From assembly GCA_045615545.1 (NCBI GenBank), contig JAZLFA010000067.1, positions 18,586 to 82,585 on the forward strand: DNA of 64,000 nucleotides. Direction: 5' to 3'. Of the stretch, positions 18,262 through 26,603 are shown one piece after another (the first letter of the stretch is position 1; the number at the start of each line of letters is the position of its first letter). The notes below the pieces were generated by a model. The model saw only the letters and a list, made by a program, of their open reading frames with translations. It had not been told where the DNA came from and did not search any database. The stretch is from SIG220 sp045615545 (GTDB lineage: Bacteria > Bacillota_I > Bacilli_A > RFN20 > CAG-826). The position numbers were made by a program, and so were the translations under genes.

Positions 18262-18540
18262 ATGGACAAATTAAATAAAAACGAACTTATCGAGATTGTA
18301 GCAGAAAAGGCATTTTTGTCTAAACGCGACGCAAGAGAAGCCCTTGATGTAGCGTTTGACGAAATTCAAAAAGCCCTTCTTGATAATCGTGAAGTTAACA
18401 TTACTAACTTCGGTTCATTCGTACCAATTACTCGTCAAGCTAGAATTGGCACCGATCCAAAAACGCATCAAAAGATTCAACTTAAGGAAAAGAAGTCAGT
18501 TGCGTTTAGAGCTTGTAAAACATTTAAAGAAAAACTTTAA
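18262..18540 (+). CDS. hup: HU family DNA-binding protein
   Basis: This 92-residue protein has the HU fold: MDKLNKNELIEIVAEKA helices, NITNFGSF, then a basic beta-arm whose usual RxGRNPxT motif reads ARIGTDPKTHQKI, and a closing SVAFRACKTFKEKL. HU is the main nucleoid protein. A strong AGGAGG site precedes it. The der-gpsA-hup order matches Bacillus. Confidence 0.94.
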   Translation: MDKLNKNELIEIVAEKAFLSKRDAREALDVAFDEIQKALLDNREVNITNFGSFVPITRQARIGTDPKTHQKIQLKEKKSVAFRACKTFKEKL

Positions 18541-18542
18541 TC

Positions 18543-19220
18543 ATGAGAGAAAAATTAGAAGCGTACTTACGTTTATCGAAAGTTTTTTCGACTCACCAAT
18601 TTCATTTATATCTGGTTGGTGGGTGTGTTCGTGATACTCTTTTAAAAAAAGAATTTACGGATGTTGATTTAGCTACTGATGCAACACCTGAGGAAATTAG
18701 TAAATTTTTCCCTGATGTTGACCTTACTTTTAGTAAGTATGGATCTACTCGTTTAATTTTCGATGAACAAAAATTTGAAATAACAACATTAAGAATTGAA
18801 AAAGGGTATGGTGATTCAAGGCATCCAACTTCAATCAAGTTTACAAAAGATCTTAAAAAAGATGTTGTTAGAAGAGATTTTACAATCAACGGTTTATATT
18901 TTGATGATCGTTTTATATTGTATGATTACGTAAAAGGTCAAAAAGATATTGAAAAACACTTAATAAGAGCGATAGGAAAACCAACAAAACGATTTATTGA
19001 AGATCCTTTAAGGATTATTAGAGCGGTTCGTTTTGCGTTAACGCTTGATTTTGAAATTGAGAATAAAACTTCGAAAGCAATGATTAAATGCGCTCCCTTA
19101 TTAATAAAACTTAAACCAGAAAAGATTAAAGAAGAAGTTAGTAAAATCACATGTGATGACATTACTAAGCGTCAGGCAATGTTTGATAAATATAATATTT
19201 CTCAATTTATTAATATGTGA
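18543..19220 (+). CDS. Short class II CCA-type tRNA nucleotidyltransferase (head and neck only)
   Basis: The 225 residues contain the class II head: LVGGCVRD, DVDLATDAT with the catalytic DxD, and RRDFTINGLYF. They also contain the neck motif EDPLRIIRAVRFA that selects CTP/ATP. Normal enzymes are 380-450 residues; the body and tail domains that hold tRNA are absent. TGA stops the frame and the dnaD-like gene starts 17 bases later, so this is not an obvious frameshift. It could be a minimal CCA-repairing enzyme or a partial-function one. Its position between hup and dnaD is compatible with a housekeeping role. Confidence 0.8.
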   Translation: MREKLEAYLRLSKVFSTHQFHLYLVGGCVRDTLLKKEFTDVDLATDATPEEISKFFPDVDLTFSKYGSTRLIFDEQKFEITTLRIEKGYGDSRHPTSIKFTKDLKKDVVRRDFTINGLYFDDRFILYDYVKGQKDIEKHLIRAIGKPTKRFIEDPLRIIRAVRFALTLDFEIENKTSKAMIKCAPLLIKLKPEKIKEEVSKITCDDITKRQAMFDKYNISQFINM

Positions 19221-19236
19221 TAGAATAGGCAACACT

Positions 19237-19881
19237 ATGGTAAGCGAAGCAATAGATTTTAGATATCTCTTATTAGAGAATTATAAAAAATTAAAAATAA
19301 GTGAGAATGAACTTGTTACTATTTTAATGATTGATCATCTTATTGGTGAAGGTAATCCTTTTGTGACATCTGATTTATTGTCTCTTAAGATGAGTCTTGA
19401 TGTTCGTGAAATAGATAAAATCTTAGCCTCTTTACTTAAAAAGAAAATGCTCGAGTTTGTTACTAAAGGCAAAAAGACATACACAACTTTAGAACCATTA
19501 AAGCAAAAACTTTACCAAGAATTCCAACTATTTCTTTCCAAAGAAAGCGAACAAAATACTTCCCGACGTGTTAAAGAAGAATTAGAAAATATTTATGCCT
19601 CTTTTGAAAAGCTTCTTGGAAGAACTTTATCACCTGTTGAAATTTCAAAAATACGCGAATGGGTATCCTATGGATATAGTGATGAAATGATAATTAACGC
19701 TCTTAAAGACGCTCTTAATAGTGGTAAAAAGAGTTTAAGGTCTGTTGATAAGATTCTTTTGAACTATCAAATGAAAGAAGATATTCAAAGCGACGGACGC
19801 ACAACATTAAATTCTGAATGGGATAAAAATCTTGAAGAGACAATCAAGATTGCAAAAACTCCTTGGTTAGATGAAGAATAA
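19237..19881 (+). CDS. dnaD: DnaD-like replication initiation protein
   Basis: The ATG at 19237 gives 214 residues. The N-terminal half is a winged-helix DnaD/DnaB-like domain. The C-terminal half (about 110-180) has the DnaD pattern FEKLLGRTLSPVEISKIREWVSYGYSDEMI and ends LRSVDKILLNY. DnaD helps load helicase at origins in low-GC Gram-positives. nth follows with an 11-base overlap, the Bacillus order. TGATAGAAT lies 10 bases before the ATG with no ribosome site. Confidence 0.88.
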   Translation: MVSEAIDFRYLLLENYKKLKISENELVTILMIDHLIGEGNPFVTSDLLSLKMSLDVREIDKILASLLKKKMLEFVTKGKKTYTTLEPLKQKLYQEFQLFLSKESEQNTSRRVKEELENIYASFEKLLGRTLSPVEISKIREWVSYGYSDEMIINALKDALNSGKKSLRSVDKILLNYQMKEDIQSDGRTTLNSEWDKNLEETIKIAKTPWLDEE

Positions 19882-20494
19882 TATTGCTATTATTTGTGAA
19901 TATTTAGATGAGCTCCTTCCAAATGTTGGTTGTGAGCTTATTTATTCTAATGATTATGAACTTTTGTTAGCGGTTATGCTTTCTGCTCAAACAACTGATA
20001 AAGCGGTGAATGGAGTGACCAGTATTTTGTTTTCAAAATATAAAACTCTCAATGAACTTGATAATGCATCTTTTGAAGAAGTAGAGGCAATCATCCATCC
20101 ATTAGGTTTATCAAAAAATAAAGCAAAAAATCTTAAGGCAATTGTACACGAACTACTTATTAAGTTTAATGGTGTAGTCCCAAATAACCGGATAGATTTA
20201 ATGAGCTTACCAGGTGTTGGTCATAAGACTGCTGGCGTAGTTTTAGCAGAATATTTTAAGAAACCAGAATTCCCAGTTGATACACATGTAGCTAGAATAT
20301 CTAAAAGATTAAAACTCGCGAAAGAAAACGATGAACCAATTGAGATTGAAAATAAGTTAAAAAAAGCTTTTCCAGAAACATCTTGGATAAAGCTCCATCA
20401 TCAGTTTATTCACTTTGGCAGATATTATTGTTTAGCTAAATCTCCAAAGTGTAAATCTTGCAAATTAGTAGGGATTTGTAAGGAAAATCGTTAA
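19871..20494 (+). CDS. nth: Endonuclease III
   Basis: This 207-residue HhH-GPD glycosylase has MLSAQTTDKAVN, the helix-hairpin-helix LPGVGHKTAGVVL with catalytic Lys, and the Asp in FPVDTHVAR. A C-terminal Fe-S loop C-x6-C-x2-C-x5-C is present. It removes oxidised pyrimidines from DNA. It overlaps dnaD and ends convergently with recU by 4 bases. Confidence 0.97.
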   Translation: MKNNIAIICEYLDELLPNVGCELIYSNDYELLLAVMLSAQTTDKAVNGVTSILFSKYKTLNELDNASFEEVEAIIHPLGLSKNKAKNLKAIVHELLIKFNGVVPNNRIDLMSLPGVGHKTAGVVLAEYFKKPEFPVDTHVARISKRLKLAKENDEPIEIENKLKKAFPETSWIKLHHQFIHFGRYYCLAKSPKCKSCKLVGICKENR

Positions 20495-21081
20495 TTTTTG
20501 AAGTATTTTTCGTTAATTGCGTCAATATAATATAACCTAGGAAGAAGGCCTTGTTTAATTAGCACGCCTTCTTTTTTAATTACATCATAAGGAATGCTTT
20601 TTCTTGCCCCGTTTTTATAATAATCAATAACATAACTCGCATCTAATAAGTAGACTTCAGCGTAGGCTTCAAATTCAATCACAAAGAATGCGATTCCTCC
20701 ATGGTGGAGTACTCCTTCAAGATGTTCGATTTGATGCGCTGAAATATTCGCTAACGGAAAAGAAGTTTTTGATTTAGTATTCTTTGCTTCAAAATCAATA
20801 TATCTTCCTTTATATACTCCGTTATAGTCGGTGGTAGATTGTTTTTCAAAATAGGCGTTAGTGATAATTGCGCCTCTTGAATAATCAACTTTCACTACAT
20901 TGATTGGTGTCGGCCTTTTGGTGACTAAACATATCCCTTTTTCTTTATAATATTCATTTGAAAGATTAATATCTTCCTCGAGGTTCATTCCTCTATTGCC
21001 CGCTGTTAAAATGGCTTTGCCAGCTTTTTTATTATTTTTTTTCTCTTCTTGTTTATATTCTTGTCCGTTAGGATATTTCAT
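20491..21081 (-). CDS. recU: Holliday junction resolvase RecU
   Basis: This 196-residue protein has the RecU pattern: GMNLEEDINLSNEYY, the nuclease motif YIDFEAKNT (Asp/Glu/Lys), and HQIEHL. RecU cleaves Holliday junctions in Firmicutes. The nearby dnaD-nth pair matches Bacillus, but the usual penicillin-binding gene is missing. Its first base is shared with the end of the exonuclease gene upstream, so the two are probably cotranscribed. Confidence 0.94.
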   Translation of the reverse strand: MKYPNGQEYKQEEKKNNKKAGKAILTAGNRGMNLEEDINLSNEYYKEKGICLVTKRPTPINVVKVDYSRGAIITNAYFEKQSTTDYNGVYKGRYIDFEAKNTKSKTSFPLANISAHQIEHLEGVLHHGGIAFFVIEFEAYAEVYLLDASYVIDYYKNGARKSIPYDVIKKEGVLIKQGLLPRLYYIDAINEKYFKN

Positions 21082-21806
21082 CAGTCTAAATACTTTCTTG
21101 CGTTATATGAAAATTCATTTGCTGTAACGTCTTCTCCATTAGCAAGTTTCTTTACTGCTGCTTGTATAGGCGCAGGCAAATGATTTGTTCTAGATAATGT
21201 TTTTAAATAATCTTCTAAAACAATTGCTTTATTATCTAAGAATGCTTGGTATAAATGAGCTAAGTTAATAGCGTCGACTTCTGGATCGTGAGCATTTCCA
21301 GCTTCTTGAAGATTGAAGTGTTTAATATAGTTAACAAGTGAATATGGATTGTTTCCCTCATCTTTTATAAATTCAGATATAAATGAAAGATAATCCACAT
21401 AGTTTTTTTGCATTTGTGAAACAATTTCTCTTGGAGTATCTAGGTTATATGATAGTGAAGAAGAAAGAATCTTCATATCATGATTACCAAAGGTAATAAA
21501 TGAAGCTTTTTTAAAAGAAATCCCACAATATTTTTTAAATGCAAATAGAGCTTGAGCAAAACTGACTCCTTCTTTTTGAAGTTTATCATCAGTAATACCA
21601 GTTAGATTTGTTACTACTTTTCCCACTCTATTTTTTGATTTAACAAGTAATTTAAAAGGTTCTTTGTATTTTTTAATATTTCCGTTTTTATCAATTATTG
21701 TTAGGACCGCACCTATTGCAATCATTTCATGTGAAAACTGTGTTCCTTCAAAATCCATGAACACTAAACATTTATGGCCTTTAAATTGATTGAGCATTTT
21801 TTTCAT
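21081..21806 (-). CDS. DEDDh-type 3'-5' exonuclease
   Basis: This 241-residue protein shows the RNase T/DNA polymerase III epsilon fold. Exo I is VFMDFEGT (Asp and Glu), exo II is FGNHDMKIL, and exo III is AHDPEVDAINL (His and Asp). It is probably a metal-dependent exonuclease of DNA or RNA, related to KapD-like or epsilon-like proteins. The substrate is unclear. It lies directly upstream of recU, which suggests a repair or RNA-trimming role. Confidence 0.82.
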   Translation of the reverse strand: MKKMLNQFKGHKCLVFMDFEGTQFSHEMIAIGAVLTIIDKNGNIKKYKEPFKLLVKSKNRVGKVVTNLTGITDDKLQKEGVSFAQALFAFKKYCGISFKKASFITFGNHDMKILSSSLSYNLDTPREIVSQMQKNYVDYLSFISEFIKDEGNNPYSLVNYIKHFNLQEAGNAHDPEVDAINLAHLYQAFLDNKAIVLEDYLKTLSRTNHLPAPIQAAVKKLANGEDVTANEFSYNARKYLD

Positions 21807-21897
21807 ACAAACGTGTAAATTATAACATTATTGGCTCTTTTTTCAATGAAAAAAGATTGAAATAAACGAACTGTTATTATATTATAATGAGCAGGTT

Positions 21898-22260
21898 ATG
21901 GAAGTAAAATTATTATTAACTAGCAGAGAAATTTTAGAAAAGGAATTTAGAGCGGTTCCTCGTGGATACGACGCTTTAGAAGTTGATCAATTTCTTGATA
22001 AAGTTTTATCTGATTATCATAAAATTGAGGAAAACTCTCTAGTTGATAGAAAAGAGATTGATTCTTTGAAAGCCGAAATTGCTTCATTGAAGGTCGAGAA
22101 ACATGATCTTGAAATTGAATTAGGCAAATTTAAGTCAAGAGTTTCTAACATTAGAGAAACCGACAATGTTAATACTTCCAATATTGAACTCATTAAAAAG
22201 ATTAATAGGTACGAAAAGTTTCTATATAATCATGGGTTTCAACCTGAAAACATTAAATAA
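21898..22260 (+). CDS. gpsB: Cell-division regulator GpsB (DivIVA family)
   Basis: This 120-residue protein starts with the DivIVA-type region LTSREILEKEFRAVPRGYDALEVDQFLDKV, followed by a coiled coil and a short C-terminal domain. GpsB links division and penicillin-binding proteins. The gene directly precedes RNase P RNA, as ypsB precedes rnpB in Bacillus. TATAAT is 9 bases before the ATG, so the leader is very short or absent. Confidence 0.92.
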   Translation: MEVKLLLTSREILEKEFRAVPRGYDALEVDQFLDKVLSDYHKIEENSLVDRKEIDSLKAEIASLKVEKHDLEIELGKFKSRVSNIRETDNVNTSNIELIKKINRYEKFLYNHGFQPENIK

Positions 22261-22597
22261 CATTCGATCTGGATAATTGCTGACGTAGTCAGAGGAAAGT
22301 CCATGCTCGCACAGGCTGCGATGCCTGTAGTGATTGCGCTAGCGGAAAAGATAACGCTAGGTATGTAGGAGTGCATAACGGCGACAGATAACCTAAGGGC
22401 AACTATGGTTAGAAGTCTGAAAGTGCCACAGTGACGTAGTTTATTGGAAACAATAAAGTGGAACGCGGTAAACCCCACAAGCGAGAAACCCAAATTTGGT
22501 AGGGGAGGTCAAAAGCGAGAATTGAATCGCTAAGGCAAGCATTGCTTAGATAAATAATTATCCACGACAAAACATGGCTTACAGGATCGAATACTCA
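22261..22597 (+). ncRNA. rnpB: RNase P RNA, Bacillus type (class B)
   Basis: The conserved blocks are present: GAGGAAAGTCCATGCTCGCAC near the 5' end, the CAGTGACGTAG segment, GTGGAACGCGGTAAACCCC, CAAGCGAGAAACCC and GGTAGGGGAG. The closing helix P1 pairs ATTCGATC (22262-22269) with GATCGAAT (22585-22592). It is the catalytic subunit that matures tRNA 5' ends. It lies directly after gpsB, as in Bacillus. Confidence 0.96.
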
Positions 22598-22612
22598 CTA
22601 TAAGGAGAAAAT

Positions 22613-23266
22613 ATGAATCTTCCAACAAAAATTACATTTTCAAGAATTATCGCAATAGCGATGATGGTTATTGCTTTATTTGCACTATACTGTGTAAAGA
22701 TAGCCAACCCATCATTTCAAACCTTTGTTTTAGGCAATAGTGGTATCAACGTTGTATTTCTTGTTCTATGTATTTTCTTTTTAATTGCAAGTTACACAGA
22801 TCATCTTGATGGACACTTAGCAAGAAAAAATAATCAAGTCACAGCGCTTGGTAAATTTTTAGATCCTGTTGCTGATAAATTACTTATTAACACAATGGTT
22901 ATTTTCTTAGCTGCTCCAAGTGTTTTTGCAAGTTATATTCCTGATGCAAATACAGTCGCAAAATTTTCGGTTTGGTGCGCAATTATCTTGGTTGCAAGAG
23001 ACATAGTTGTTGATGCGTTAAGATTTATTGCTGCTGAAAAAGGAGTGGTTATTGCAGCGAATATCTTTGGCAAAATGAAGACGGTTTTAGAAATGGTGGC
23101 CATTGTTTTGGTCTTATTAAATGGTTGGCCATTTTATTATTTTGATAAAGATTGGCCAGTAAGAATTGTTGATATTTTCGTATATTTAGCAACATTTGTT
23201 AGCTTGCTTAGCGGAATTATTTACGTCGTTCAAAATCGTAAAGTTTTTATTGAAGAAAAGAAATAA
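22613..23266 (+). CDS. pgsA: CDP-diacylglycerol-glycerol-3-phosphate phosphatidyltransferase
   Basis: This 217-residue membrane protein has the CDP-alcohol phosphotransferase motif spread over DHLDGHLARKNNQVTALGKFLDPVADK (about residues 63-89) with its Asp residues. It makes phosphatidylglycerol phosphate. Four or more hydrophobic segments are visible. AAGGAGA precedes the start. pgsA-cinA-recA is a standard Firmicute order. Confidence 0.95.
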   Translation: MNLPTKITFSRIIAIAMMVIALFALYCVKIANPSFQTFVLGNSGINVVFLVLCIFFLIASYTDHLDGHLARKNNQVTALGKFLDPVADKLLINTMVIFLAAPSVFASYIPDANTVAKFSVWCAIILVARDIVVDALRFIAAEKGVVIAANIFGKMKTVLEMVAIVLVLLNGWPFYYFDKDWPVRIVDIFVYLATFVSLLSGIIYVVQNRKVFIEEKK

Positions 23267-23268
23267 AT

Positions 23269-23739
23269 ATGACAGCTGTCGAATTACACGAACTTTTTAA
23301 AAATAGTGGTAGAACTCTTGGTTCAGTTGAGTCATTTACAGGCGGTAAATTTGCTGCTTCAATAACAGCTATTGCTGGTGCTTCAACTTTCTTTAAAGGT
23401 GGTATGGTTACTTATGCGACAGAAGAAAAAGAAAGATTGCTATCTATTGATCCAAATCGCATTGACGCTTATGGAGTTGTTTCTCAAGAAATCGCCGGAG
23501 ACATGGCGATGCACGCAAAGTTCTTACTTAATGTAGATTACTGCATCTCTTTTACTGGTAATGCAGGGCCTAGCGCGATGGAAAATAAACCAGTGGGAGA
23601 AATATATATTGGTGTTAGTGCTTATAACACAACGCAAGTTTTTAAATACCAATTAAATGGAACACGTGATCAAATTATTGATCAAGCACTTGATATTGGC
23701 TATCAACATTTAGCAAAAATGTTAAATTCGTTCAAATAA
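23269..23739 (+). CDS. CinA C-terminal domain protein (nicotinamide-nucleotide amidase-like)
   Basis: This 156-residue protein matches only the C-terminal domain of CinA: SVESFTGGKFAASITAIAGASTFFKGGMVTYATEEKERLL, YGVVSQEIAGDMA, and FTGNAGPSA. The family domain deamidates NMN (PncC). The N-terminal MoCF/ADP-ribose pyrophosphatase domain of full CinA is absent. It lies between pgsA and recA in the usual place for cinA. Confidence 0.9.
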   Translation: MTAVELHELFKNSGRTLGSVESFTGGKFAASITAIAGASTFFKGGMVTYATEEKERLLSIDPNRIDAYGVVSQEIAGDMAMHAKFLLNVDYCISFTGNAGPSAMENKPVGEIYIGVSAYNTTQVFKYQLNGTRDQIIDQALDIGYQHLAKMLNSFK

Positions 23740-23787
23740 TTTATAAAAAATGAAAATAAATGTGTATTAAATAATAGAGGTGCATTT

Positions 23788-24777
23788 ATGAAAAATGATG
23801 AAGAACAAAAACAATTACTAGAAACTCTTAAAGAAATTGAAAGAGTGTATGGAAAAGGAGCAGTTATTCGTTTAGGAGATCGTCCTGCAGTTGATGTAGA
23901 CGTAATTCCAAGTGGATCATTACTTCTTGATGAGGCATTAGGTGTAGGTGGTTACCCTAAAGGAAGAATTATCGAAATATTCGGTCCTGAAAGTAGTGGT
24001 AAAACCACATTAGCATTGCATGCTATTGCTGAATGTCAAAAGGCTGGTGGACAAGCAGCGTTTATTGATGCGGAACATGCAATTGATCCTGTCTATGCTA
24101 AAAACTTAGGTGTTAACATTGAAGAATTAGTTTTATCACAACCTGATAGTGGTGAACAAGCATTAGAAATTACAGAAATGTTAGCAGGTAGCGGTGCTAT
24201 TTCACTTATCGTTGTGGATAGTGTTGCGGCATTAGTGCCACAAGCTGAACTTGATGGTGAAATGGGAGATAATTCTGTTGGTCTACAGGCGCGCTTAATG
24301 AGCAAGGCAATGCGTAAAATCGCTGGCGTGCTTAATAAAAAGGAATGCGCAGTTATCTTTATTAATCAACTTAGAGAAAAAGTTGGTGTTATGTACGGTA
24401 ATCCTGAAACCACTTCCGGAGGAAGAGCGTTAAAGTTCTATGCTTCAATTCGAATTGATATTCGTAGAAGTGAAGCGCTTAAAGCTGGCCCTGATATTTA
24501 TGGAAACACATGTAAAGTTAAGATTGTTAAAAATAAAGTTGCTGCCCCATTTAAACAATGTGAAATTGATATCATTTATGGTCAAGGCATATCTAAAGAA
24601 GGAGAAGTCATTGATCGCGCAGTTAGCTTAGGCATTGTTAAAAAGAGTGGTGCTTGGTATGAATATCAAGGTGAAAAGATTGCTCAAGGAAGAGATAGCG
24701 CTAAAAAGTTATTAAAAGAAAATAAAGCATTAATGAGTGAACTACTAAATAAGATAAATAGTGGTGTAATTCAATAA
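23788..24777 (+). CDS. recA: Recombinase RecA
   Basis: This 329-residue RecA has Walker A GPESSGKTT, FIDAEHAIDP, VVDSVAALVP, and NQLREKVGVMYGNPETT. It is the ATP-dependent strand-exchange protein and SOS coprotease. The C-terminal tail is short compared with many RecA proteins. No SOS box was recognised upstream. A strong terminator follows. Confidence 0.98.
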   Translation: MKNDEEQKQLLETLKEIERVYGKGAVIRLGDRPAVDVDVIPSGSLLLDEALGVGGYPKGRIIEIFGPESSGKTTLALHAIAECQKAGGQAAFIDAEHAIDPVYAKNLGVNIEELVLSQPDSGEQALEITEMLAGSGAISLIVVDSVAALVPQAELDGEMGDNSVGLQARLMSKAMRKIAGVLNKKECAVIFINQLREKVGVMYGNPETTSGGRALKFYASIRIDIRRSEALKAGPDIYGNTCKVKIVKNKVAAPFKQCEIDIIYGQGISKEGEVIDRAVSLGIVKKSGAWYEYQGEKIAQGRDSAKKLLKENKALMSELLNKINSGVIQ

Positions 24778-24790
24778 TTCAATGTATAGT

Positions 24791-24816
24791 ACGCGCCCCT
24801 GCTGGCGCGTTTTTTC
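24791..24816 (+). terminator. recA terminator
   Basis: A perfect 7-bp stem ACGCGCC/GGCGCGT with a 6-base loop is followed by TTTTTC, 13 bases after the recA stop. Confidence 0.9.
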
Positions 24817-24845
24817 TTGTCTAAAAATATTACTTTTTATATAAT
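24817..24845 (+). promoter_or_regulatory. Promoter of the rny operon
   Basis: TTGTCT (24817-24822), a spacer of 17 bases and TATAAT (24840-24845) begin at the end of the recA terminator U-tract. The predicted start near 24852 gives a leader of about 155 bases. Confidence 0.65.
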
Positions 24846-24851
24846 TGGTTT

Positions 24852-25000
24852 GTATCCTCGTAAGATACTAACTATAGATTCTCAATCGAGAAACTTTATT
24901 ATCGGGCTCATGCCTGTCTACATATATTAAAATCATATTCATAATTTGGTTTTAAAAATTATTATAGTTATTTTATTTTTTCGTAAACGAAAAGAAAGGA
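24852..25000 (+). promoter_or_regulatory. Structured 5' leader of rny
   Basis: This leader holds a hairpin GTATC/GATAC (24852-24868), then a possible three-way junction. In it TAGA (24875-24878) pairs with TCTA (24917-24920) around TTCTC/GAGAA (24879-24892) and CGGGC/GCCTG (24903-24916). A last hairpin TTTTCG/CGAAAA (24978-24993) sits right before the AAAGGA ribosome site. I do not recognise a known riboswitch. Regulation of RNase Y through this leader is an inference. Confidence 0.5.
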
Positions 25001-25008
25001 CTTAGTAT

Positions 25009-26580
25009 ATGATATATACTATTGAAGGTTTAGATTGGCTTTGGTTTGCGTTAGTAGGACTAGTTTTATTTCTTATTGGCGCCGCTATTGTTATGTTTAT
25101 TCCTGTTTTTAAGAAACGACGTGCAGATATAAAGGCCGACAAAATTATTCGTGATGCCGAAATTAAAGCTGAACACATTGCAAAAAATGCACAACTTGAT
25201 GGCAAACAAACCATTCAAGAAATGAAAAACGAAGCAGAAAAAGAAATCCGTGAAAGAAAGAATGAAATCGCCGTTCAAGAAAACAAACTCTTATTAAGAG
25301 AACAAAATATTGATCGTCGTGATTCTCAATTAACTCAAAAAGAAGCTGCGTTAGATGAAAAGAATGAAGTTCTTTCTCGTCGAATCAAAGATTGTGATAG
25401 GAAAGAAGCAGCGTTACAAGAGAAAATTGATTCTATCATCGTTGAATTAGAAAAGGTTGCAAAAATGACGACCCAAGAAGCAAAAGATGAGCTTTTTGCA
25501 AAAGTGGAAAGCAAGATGTCTACTGAAATTGCTCTTTTCATGAAGAACCAAGAAGAAGAAGCAAAAGAAACTGCTGCTGCTAAAGCACAAGAACTTTTAG
25601 GCTTAGCCTTATCTAAGTATGCACAAGATGTTACAACTGAAAGAACTGTCTCAGTTGTCGCGTTACCTAACGATGAGATGAAAGGTCGTATTATTGGACG
25701 TGAAGGAAGAAATATTCGTTCATTAGAACAATTGCTCGGTGTTGATTTAATTATTGATGACACTCCAGAAGTAATTACTGTTTCTTGCTTTGATCCAATT
25801 AGAAGAGAAATTGCTAGACGTTCTCTTGAAGCATTAATCAAAGATGGCCGTATTCAACCAGGAAGAATTGAAGAAATTGTTGAGAAATGTAAACAAGAAG
25901 TACAAGAATCTGTTCATAAGACTGGACAAGATGTTGCCTTTAAACTTGGTCTACCAAGAATCAACAAAGAACTATTAGACTATGTTGGTAGATTAAAATA
26001 TCGTACTTCATATGGTCAAAATGCATTAGATCACTCAATTGAAGTTGCTTACCTTTCAGGTATTATGGCGGCAGAATTAGGTTTAGATGAATCCTTAGCA
26101 AAACGTGCTGGATTATTACATGATATTGGTAAATCATGCGACTTTGAAAGCGATGGTAGCCACGTTGAAGTTGGTTCTAGACTTGCTAAAAAATATGGAG
26201 AACCAGATGTGGTATTAAACGCTATTGAATCACACCATGGTGACACTGAAGCTAAATATGTTATCTCAAATATTGTTCAAGCCGCTGATACATTAAGCGC
26301 TGCTAGACCAGGTGCTAGAAGTGAAATTCTTGAAAATTATATTAAGAGAATTGAAAAGCTTGAAGAGATTTGTAAATCATATGATGGTGTTTATCAATCC
26401 TATGCTTTACAATCTGGCCGTGAATTACGTGTTATGGTAATTCCAGAACAAATTGATGATATCGCTGCTTATAAATTAGCTCGTGAAATAAAAGATCGTA
26501 TTGAAAATGAAATGACTTATCCAGGTCAAATTAAAGTTTCTGTCATCCGCGAATACCGCGCTGTCGAAACTGCGAAGTAA
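25009..26580 (+). CDS. rny: Ribonuclease Y
   Basis: This 523-residue protein has an N-terminal membrane anchor (residues 9-33), a long charged coiled coil to about 190, a KH domain (MKGRIIGREGRNIRSLEQLLG) and an HD domain (GLLHDIGKSCD, HHGDTEAKYV). RNase Y starts mRNA decay at the membrane in Bacilli. The KH and HD motifs are intact. The gene begins the rny-ymdB-miaB-ricA group, whose products cooperate in mRNA processing in Bacillus. Confidence 0.97.
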   Translation: MIYTIEGLDWLWFALVGLVLFLIGAAIVMFIPVFKKRRADIKADKIIRDAEIKAEHIAKNAQLDGKQTIQEMKNEAEKEIRERKNEIAVQENKLLLREQNIDRRDSQLTQKEAALDEKNEVLSRRIKDCDRKEAALQEKIDSIIVELEKVAKMTTQEAKDELFAKVESKMSTEIALFMKNQEEEAKETAAAKAQELLGLALSKYAQDVTTERTVSVVALPNDEMKGRIIGREGRNIRSLEQLLGVDLIIDDTPEVITVSCFDPIRREIARRSLEALIKDGRIQPGRIEEIVEKCKQEVQESVHKTGQDVAFKLGLPRINKELLDYVGRLKYRTSYGQNALDHSIEVAYLSGIMAAELGLDESLAKRAGLLHDIGKSCDFESDGSHVEVGSRLAKKYGEPDVVLNAIESHHGDTEAKYVISNIVQAADTLSAARPGARSEILENYIKRIEKLEEICKSYDGVYQSYALQSGRELRVMVIPEQIDDIAAYKLAREIKDRIENEMTYPGQIKVSVIREYRAVETAK

Positions 26581-26603
26581 TTACTTCATAGAAAGAAACT
26601 AAA

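Noticed and set aside
19153..19236. Longer start for the DnaD-like protein inside the CCA-type gene
   Set aside because: The extra residues do not resemble DnaD, and a promoter and ATG at 19237 fit better. A frameshifted C-terminus of the CCA enzyme here was also considered; the frame shows no such similarity.
22239..22493. Minus-strand frame over RNase P RNA
   Set aside because: It is an accidental frame opposite a clearly conserved RNA gene.
24846..24920. Purine riboswitch upstream of rny
   Set aside because: Three helices suggested it, but the conserved junction blocks and the 7-base kissing loops are absent; loops are 4 bases.
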